A DNA stretch of 16,340 nucleotides from Nitrospira sp. UBA2083 (lineage in GTDB: Bacteria; Nitrospirota; Nitrospiria; Nitrospirales; Nitrospiraceae), in NCBI GenBank assembly GCA_002331625.1, contig DCZN01000127.1:77955-94294 (forward strand), written 5' to 3'. The notes beneath the pieces were generated by a model that was not told the origin of the DNA, did no database searches, and saw only the letters and a program-made list of their open reading frames with translations. Positions 12,171 through 16,340 of the stretch are shown here, piece after piece (position 1 is the stretch's first letter; each line of letters begins with the position of its first letter). A program made the translations under genes and the position numbers.

Positions 12171-14339
12171 CTAGACGATGAGCACGACTTCCACTTGACC
12201 GGTGCGGCGGGCGACCGTCACCGCGACTTCATTCTGATGACGGTCGAGCACGAGATCAAGACGGGCAGTACCAATCGAGAGATTCCGAAGCTCGACTCGC
12301 TCCAGAAACGGCGGAAGGATGGGACGAACAAACTGCACCAAGCGTCTCGTCCCATCGATCTGCAAGCCCAGGCAGGCTTGCAACGCCTGAAACCCGGCGC
12401 CGGCCGCCCACGCTTGCGGCGCGCAGGCGGTGGGATAGCGCGTTGGACTTTCACCAGGGCGCCTGGAGAAACCGCAAAACAGTTCGGGCATTCGATGGAG
12501 GTCCAGAAACAGGCTGGCATCGAAGAGCCCGGTCAGGATCTTGATGGCCCCTTCTCGATATCCGTAGGCCGCCATCCCCGCCGCAATCAGCGCGTTATCG
12601 TGTGGCCACACGGACCCGTTATGGTAAGACATGGGATTGTACCGTGCCTCTGACGTCGCGATCGTTCGGATGCCCCATCCGCTGAACATCTCTTCTCTCA
12701 AGAGTGCCCGTGCGGTGCGCAGGCCACGTTCCTGTCCGGCAATTCCGCCATAGAGGCAATGACCCGCGTTGGACGAACGCACACGACAGGGTCGCCCCTT
12801 CCCATCCAAGGCCAACGCATAGGAACCGAGCTTCTCGCACCAGAATACGCGCTCGAACCGCTCCCGCAGTGCGGCGGCTTCCTTTCGCAAGCGATCAGCC
12901 TGATCGATCTCGCCCAGTATCTGTGCCAGACCCGCCGCCGCTTGTTTGGCTTGATACACATAAGCCTGAACCTCACATAACGCAATGGGTCCCTGCGCGG
13001 CCGTCCCATCAGCGTGGAAGACTGCGTCGTGCGAGTCTTTCCATCCCTGGTGGACCAGCCCATTGGCCGACTGCCTTGAGTACGTCGTGAAACCCATGCC
13101 GCTGGGATCACCGTCGTGATCGATCCACTGGAGGGCGAGTTCAATATGTGGCCAGAGCTTGGCCAGAAACGTGTGGTCTCCGGTGCGTCCGTAGTAGGCA
13201 CCAGCGAGGACGATAAACAGCGGCGTTGCGTCGACGCTGCCATAGTACTTGCCGAAGGGGATCTCTCCGAGAGCGGCCATCTCGCCTTGACGCGTCTCGT
13301 GCAAGATCTTCCCCACCTCGGCATCTTGTTCCGCCCGAACTTCGGTCGCCTGGGTTGATGCCAGAAACCCTAGGACTCCTCGCGCAAGCGATGGATTCAT
13401 CCACAGCATCTGAAGCGCGGTAATGATGCCATCTCTCCCAAATGGAACGCTGAACCAGGGAACTCCAGCATAGGGGTAGAGCCCTTCCGCAGTCTGTGAG
13501 ATCAGCATATGGAGATCGGCAAGCGACCGGTTCAGCCAGTGATTGAATTGTTCATTCGCCGTATAGACATGAGCATTGTGAGATATAGCTTCCTGTAACG
13601 CTCGATGTGCCTCTTTGTGAGCACGTCCATAGGTGAGAAATACTCGGTTCCGCGGTCTCCCGATTTCACAAGAAATGGTGAGCTCCCATGTCAGGTCTGC
13701 ATGCGGAGGAATAGAGGATTCAATGATGAAGCCGTCAGATAGCACCTGTTTCGGCGTGGGAGTGCATCGGACAGCGGTTCGTCGGATGACGCCATCGAGT
13801 CCCTTGTACCCGAACACCAGTCCGCTTTGTGAACGAACGGTCTTGAGTCGCGATCCACGACGTTCCCGCTGTCGGCCTCTCGCTTCGAAGAGATCGGCAA
13901 AATCCGCATCCAGTGTGAGCCTGAGCGGGAGCGGGAACTTTGTGACTCCGTAGTTATGAACCCGGATACGCTCATGATAGGTGCCTTGCCAGAGAAACCG
14001 AGTACGGCACAGATGGATCGTTCCACGCGATACGGCCTTTTTCCCGTCAACGATGAGGTCCGGGTTGGTGAGATCGACGGTGAAAAGAGCATTGTCCTCT
14101 TTCACGGTGGCGCTCAGCAGCATCGGACGTTGCCCATGCATCGACAGGTCGAATCGAGAGAGGAAACGCGTCCCTTCATGATAGAGGCCCTGCGGACCAG
14201 AGAGCACCTGGTGAATGTCACCGTATCGATCAAAGACGAGAAATGTCTCCCCTTGTTTCAAGACCTCCGTACGTCCATCCGTCAATGAGGAAGTGGCAAG
14301 AATATAGTATTGATCGTTCCATCGGATGACATCGTTCAT
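12171..14339 (-). CDS. Glycogen-debranching-type amylo-alpha-1,6-glucosidase family protein
   Basis: The 722-residue cytosolic protein has an N-terminal GDE_N-type beta domain (about 20-225: FLVFDRYGDIHQ, GLYHEGTRFLSRFDL) and a six-hairpin alpha/alpha-barrel glycosidase domain (about 255-665). Conserved blocks are AGVPWFSVPFGRDGIITALQ (291-310), SVDATPLFIVLAG (368-380), QGWKDSHDAVFHADG (431-445) and HNGSVWPHDNALIA (573-586). In related inverting glycosidases the Asp of WKDS and a Glu late in the barrel (RMPELFCGF, about Glu619) act as catalytic pair; this assignment is by analogy. Function is probably release of alpha-1,6-linked glucose or hydrolysis of a related storage or compatible glucan. 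Start ATG overlaps the MFS stop (ATGA), with AAGGGA eight bases upstream. Last gene of the BON-MFS-debranching operon; no sign of damage. Confidence 0.9.
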   Translation of the reverse strand: MNDVIRWNDQYYILATSSLTDGRTEVLKQGETFLVFDRYGDIHQVLSGPQGLYHEGTRFLSRFDLSMHGQRPMLLSATVKEDNALFTVDLTNPDLIVDGKKAVSRGTIHLCRTRFLWQGTYHERIRVHNYGVTKFPLPLRLTLDADFADLFEARGRQRERRGSRLKTVRSQSGLVFGYKGLDGVIRRTAVRCTPTPKQVLSDGFIIESSIPPHADLTWELTISCEIGRPRNRVFLTYGRAHKEAHRALQEAISHNAHVYTANEQFNHWLNRSLADLHMLISQTAEGLYPYAGVPWFSVPFGRDGIITALQMLWMNPSLARGVLGFLASTQATEVRAEQDAEVGKILHETRQGEMAALGEIPFGKYYGSVDATPLFIVLAGAYYGRTGDHTFLAKLWPHIELALQWIDHDGDPSGMGFTTYSRQSANGLVHQGWKDSHDAVFHADGTAAQGPIALCEVQAYVYQAKQAAAGLAQILGEIDQADRLRKEAAALRERFERVFWCEKLGSYALALDGKGRPCRVRSSNAGHCLYGGIAGQERGLRTARALLREEMFSGWGIRTIATSEARYNPMSYHNGSVWPHDNALIAAGMAAYGYREGAIKILTGLFDASLFLDLHRMPELFCGFSRRPGESPTRYPTACAPQAWAAGAGFQALQACLGLQIDGTRRLVQFVRPILPPFLERVELRNLSIGTARLDLVLDRHQNEVAVTVARRTGQVEVVLIV

Positions 14340-15640
14340 GAATGGTTCCCTTCATTTCCAGCACGCACTCGGCTCATTCGTGTGGCGACCAAGGCGGTGA
14401 CGAGCAGCACAAGCCCGATACCAAGCACGCCGGTTTCAGGACCTTGTTGCTCCGTGATCCACCCAAATGCAGAGATTCCGCCGATGGCGGCGGTCATGGC
14501 CCCCGTCCCATAGAGTCCTAATACACGACCAATCATATGACCCGGCGCTAGTTCCTGAATGATACCCCAGGCAATCGGCGTAAACGCACCCATCCCACAC
14601 CCGATCAATCCCATCAGAACACCGGCGACGTACGGATCAGGTGTCCATCGCAGGCCGCTCAGAGCAAGACCGCTCAATACACTCGCAGCCATAATGAGTC
14701 GCATGCGATCCTTCACCGTCCAGTCGGTCACCCAGAGCAATCCGATGGACGTCAGCAACAATCCGATCCCAAGCGCCGACCAGAGATAGCCGACCTCGAC
14801 TGGCCCGAGTCCAAGCAGCTTCCTCGCGAAAACAGGGAAGAGCGCTGTCAGCGCGCTGGTCCCGAACGAATAGAGGGCCGCGGTACCGGTTAAGAGTAAG
14901 AGCCCTGGTTGGGTGACAACGCCATAGCGAAATCCTTCAACCAAATCCTGCACCAACGTCGGTGCTGATGCACGAGTGGGAGCACTGGCTCCAGACTTGG
15001 CAAAGCGGACCGGTATGAGGCATACCGCCGAAATGAGATACGTCGCGGCGTTGATACAGAGCACTTCCTGCGATCCGTACTGAGCGATACCCAGACCGCT
15101 TATTGCCGGCCCCAAAATAATGCCGAGACTGGTCGTCCCTTGAAGGAGCGCATTGGCGGCTGTGAATTGCTTCTTGGGAACGAACTCCGGAATGGCGGCA
15201 GTCATCGCCGGACCGAAGACCGCCGTAGAAACGGCATGGAGAAACACCAGCACATACAACACCGATACCGTAAAGGATTCCACAGGGATGAGACAGGGGA
15301 TCAACCCGATCAACAGCGCACGCAGGACATCGCTGGTGATCAGCAGGACTTTCTTCGGAAGCCGGTCGACATACACCCCGATAAGCGGGCCGAGGACAAT
15401 CGGGGGGATCGTCTGCAAGAGGCCGATGATGGAAGTTTTGAGGGGAGATCCGGTGACGGCGTAGACGAACCACAACAGAGCCAGCTTGGAGACACCATCG
15501 CCTATCTGCGAGATGAGTTGTCCCCACCAGACCAGCCCAAAATCACGGGTCAGAAGCAGCGGACGGGACGCGATCGAGAGACCATCTTCGTGTGCTGCTG
15601 AAGATGTCGCACAGACCAAGGAGCCGGAGCGGCTCTGCAT
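14336..15640 (-). CDS. Major facilitator superfamily exporter (DHA3/EntS-like)
   Basis: The 434-residue protein has about 12 membrane helices in two six-helix halves, with a cytosolic loop around residues 215-230 (Ala/Ser/Thr rich, duplicated RASAPT). The N-terminal tail of about 32 residues is followed by FGLVWWGQLISQIGDGVSKLA and the MFS signature GVYVDRLPKKVLL between helices 2 and 3. Such EntS/MFS_3 proteins export siderophores, macrolides or other small molecules by proton antiport; the substrate is unknown. The start ATG at 15640 shares one base with the upstream stop (TAATG) and has GGAGGG nine bases ahead. It overlaps the debranching gene by four bases. The link with a glucan enzyme hints at sugar or oligosaccharide efflux, but DHA3 members rarely carry sugars. 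Confidence 0.9.
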   Translation of the reverse strand: MQSRSGSLVCATSSAAHEDGLSIASRPLLLTRDFGLVWWGQLISQIGDGVSKLALLWFVYAVTGSPLKTSIIGLLQTIPPIVLGPLIGVYVDRLPKKVLLITSDVLRALLIGLIPCLIPVESFTVSVLYVLVFLHAVSTAVFGPAMTAAIPEFVPKKQFTAANALLQGTTSLGIILGPAISGLGIAQYGSQEVLCINAATYLISAVCLIPVRFAKSGASAPTRASAPTLVQDLVEGFRYGVVTQPGLLLLTGTAALYSFGTSALTALFPVFARKLLGLGPVEVGYLWSALGIGLLLTSIGLLWVTDWTVKDRMRLIMAASVLSGLALSGLRWTPDPYVAGVLMGLIGCGMGAFTPIAWGIIQELAPGHMIGRVLGLYGTGAMTAAIGGISAFGWITEQQGPETGVLGIGLVLLVTALVATRMSRVRAGNEGNHS

Positions 15641-16340
15641 TAGCTCTCGCCCTCCAGCCGCACCTTCTCCGTGTTGACGGCCCGAACTCCAGGCACCTGG
15701 CGAGCTGCCTCTGCCGCTTCCAGTGCGAGGACTTGGAAACGCACCGACCCGTTGAGTTGAACAATGCCCTCTTCCGTCTTCACATCAAAGTTGGCCGCTT
15801 TCAATGTCGCGCTTTTTGCGAAACGTTCTTTAATCATGGTCGTCAGGATTTCGTCCTGTTTCTTCAGCAACGCCTTCGCCAAATCCTTTTCCAGAGAAAT
15901 TTTATTCAAGACGGTCTTCACCCCAAGAACGGCCTGGGCAACCTCTGTTGCCGCGGCTTTTTCCTCTTCATTCGTGACACGCCCAGTCAGGGTCACTGTT
16001 TGCTGATCGTCCTCCACTTCAATTTCGTACCGAAACAGCCGTGAATCGCCCATCAGTGCCAGCTTGACCGACAAGATCAGGGAGCCGAGCGGCTTCTTGA
16101 CAACCGGCTCCTTCTCCTTGGGTTCATTGGCATCTTTCTCTTTGTCAGCCGGCGGTTCGACTTTCGTGGTAGGAGCAGTCGGAGCCTGGGCCGGTAGTTT
16201 GGCATCCGCCGAAGGTTTGTGCGGAACAGCCTGGCCGTCAGATGCGGCCGGCGGATGTTGATGACGCGGAGTAGTTTTTTCCGGTGTGATCTCCTTGTGC
16301 TCGGTCGAAGATTCGGCTTTTGCCGGAGAGGTCGACGGCT
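15640..16340 (-). CDS. BON-domain protein with Pro/Ala/Lys-rich linker (N-terminus off the right edge)
   Basis: The frame is open from the window edge (first full codon 16338) to TAA at 15642-15640, at least 232 residues, and longer upstream. The first seen part is a disordered linker of roughly 80 residues rich in Pro, Ala, Lys and Glu (for example KVEPPADKEKDANEPKEKEP). Two BON-like domains follow. The first has RYEIEVEDDQQTVTLTGRVT then AVLGVKTVLNKI; the second has LKAANFDVKTEEGIVQLNG then EAARQVPGVRAVN. The h-x-G-x-V and G-V-x-x-V patterns are the hallmark of BON folds, which attach to phospholipid at the envelope under osmotic or other stress. A signal peptide or membrane anchor is expected upstream but not visible. 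First visible gene of the operon with the MFS exporter (TAATG overlap). A TTG at 16074 is a possible internal start but would cut off the linker. Confidence 0.8.
   Translation of the reverse strand, partial: PSTSPAKAESSTEHKEITPEKTTPRHQHPPAASDGQAVPHKPSADAKLPAQAPTAPTTKVEPPADKEKDANEPKEKEPVVKKPLGSLILSVKLALMGDSRLFRYEIEVEDDQQTVTLTGRVTNEEEKAAATEVAQAVLGVKTVLNKISLEKDLAKALLKKQDEILTTMIKERFAKSATLKAANFDVKTEEGIVQLNGSVRFQVLALEAAEAARQVPGVRAVNTEKVRLEGES

Noticed and set aside
12704..13423. Plus-strand frames within the debranching gene
   Set aside because: Shadows of the 722-residue minus-strand gene, which has continuous family motifs.

Overview
The window reads as a chromosomal segment of a Gram-negative bacterium, most likely a Nitrospira-type member of the Nitrospirota. 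This is an inference from recalled family resemblance and could not be checked by search. Supporting points are the moderately high GC of the coding blocks, the style of the L,D-transpeptidase and glycogen-debranching proteins, and the set of CBS, UspA, BON and P-type ATPase genes. No RNA gene, CRISPR array, transposase or phage gene was seen.

Left part (1-2900): a metal-sensing ArsR-type repressor runs off the left edge on the minus strand and has a visible promoter and operator. Next come a low-GC stretch with no convincing gene, an NmrA/SDR-like NAD(P)-binding protein, a convergent deazaflavin (F420)-type nitroreductase-family protein, about 500 bases holding two possible gene remnants, and a small PII-like protein.

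Middle part (3000-5500, minus strand): an exported L,D-transpeptidase gene is broken by a frameshift in a run of five G and by a second discontinuity near its 3' end. Beside it is a tightly coupled three-gene operon: an exported carboxypeptidase-regulatory-like protein and two double-CBS-domain proteins, joined by an ATGA overlap and a 7-base gap.

Central plus-strand operon (5777-12141): a double-domain universal stress protein overlaps a type IIC (Na+/K+-ATPase-like) P-type cation ATPase. After 10 bases follows a HlyD/MacA-type periplasmic adaptor, then a MacB/FtsX-type permease. No ABC ATP-binding subunit gene is present. A strong Shine-Dalgarno without a start codon and a hairpin lie where such a gene would be expected.

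Right part (12171-16340, minus strand): a BON-domain protein (its N-terminus lies off the edge), an MFS exporter and a glycogen-debranching-type glucosidase form an operon with 1-base and 4-base overlaps.

Themes: much of the content is envelope and stress physiology, namely adenine-nucleotide sensing (CBS, UspA), cation transport, periplasmic BON and L,D-transpeptidase proteins, and storage-glucan turnover. Nothing amounts to a clearly new system. The most informative anomalies are the doubly broken L,D-transpeptidase, the adaptor-permease pair without an ATPase, and an ArsR gene that appears to be leaderless and autoregulated.
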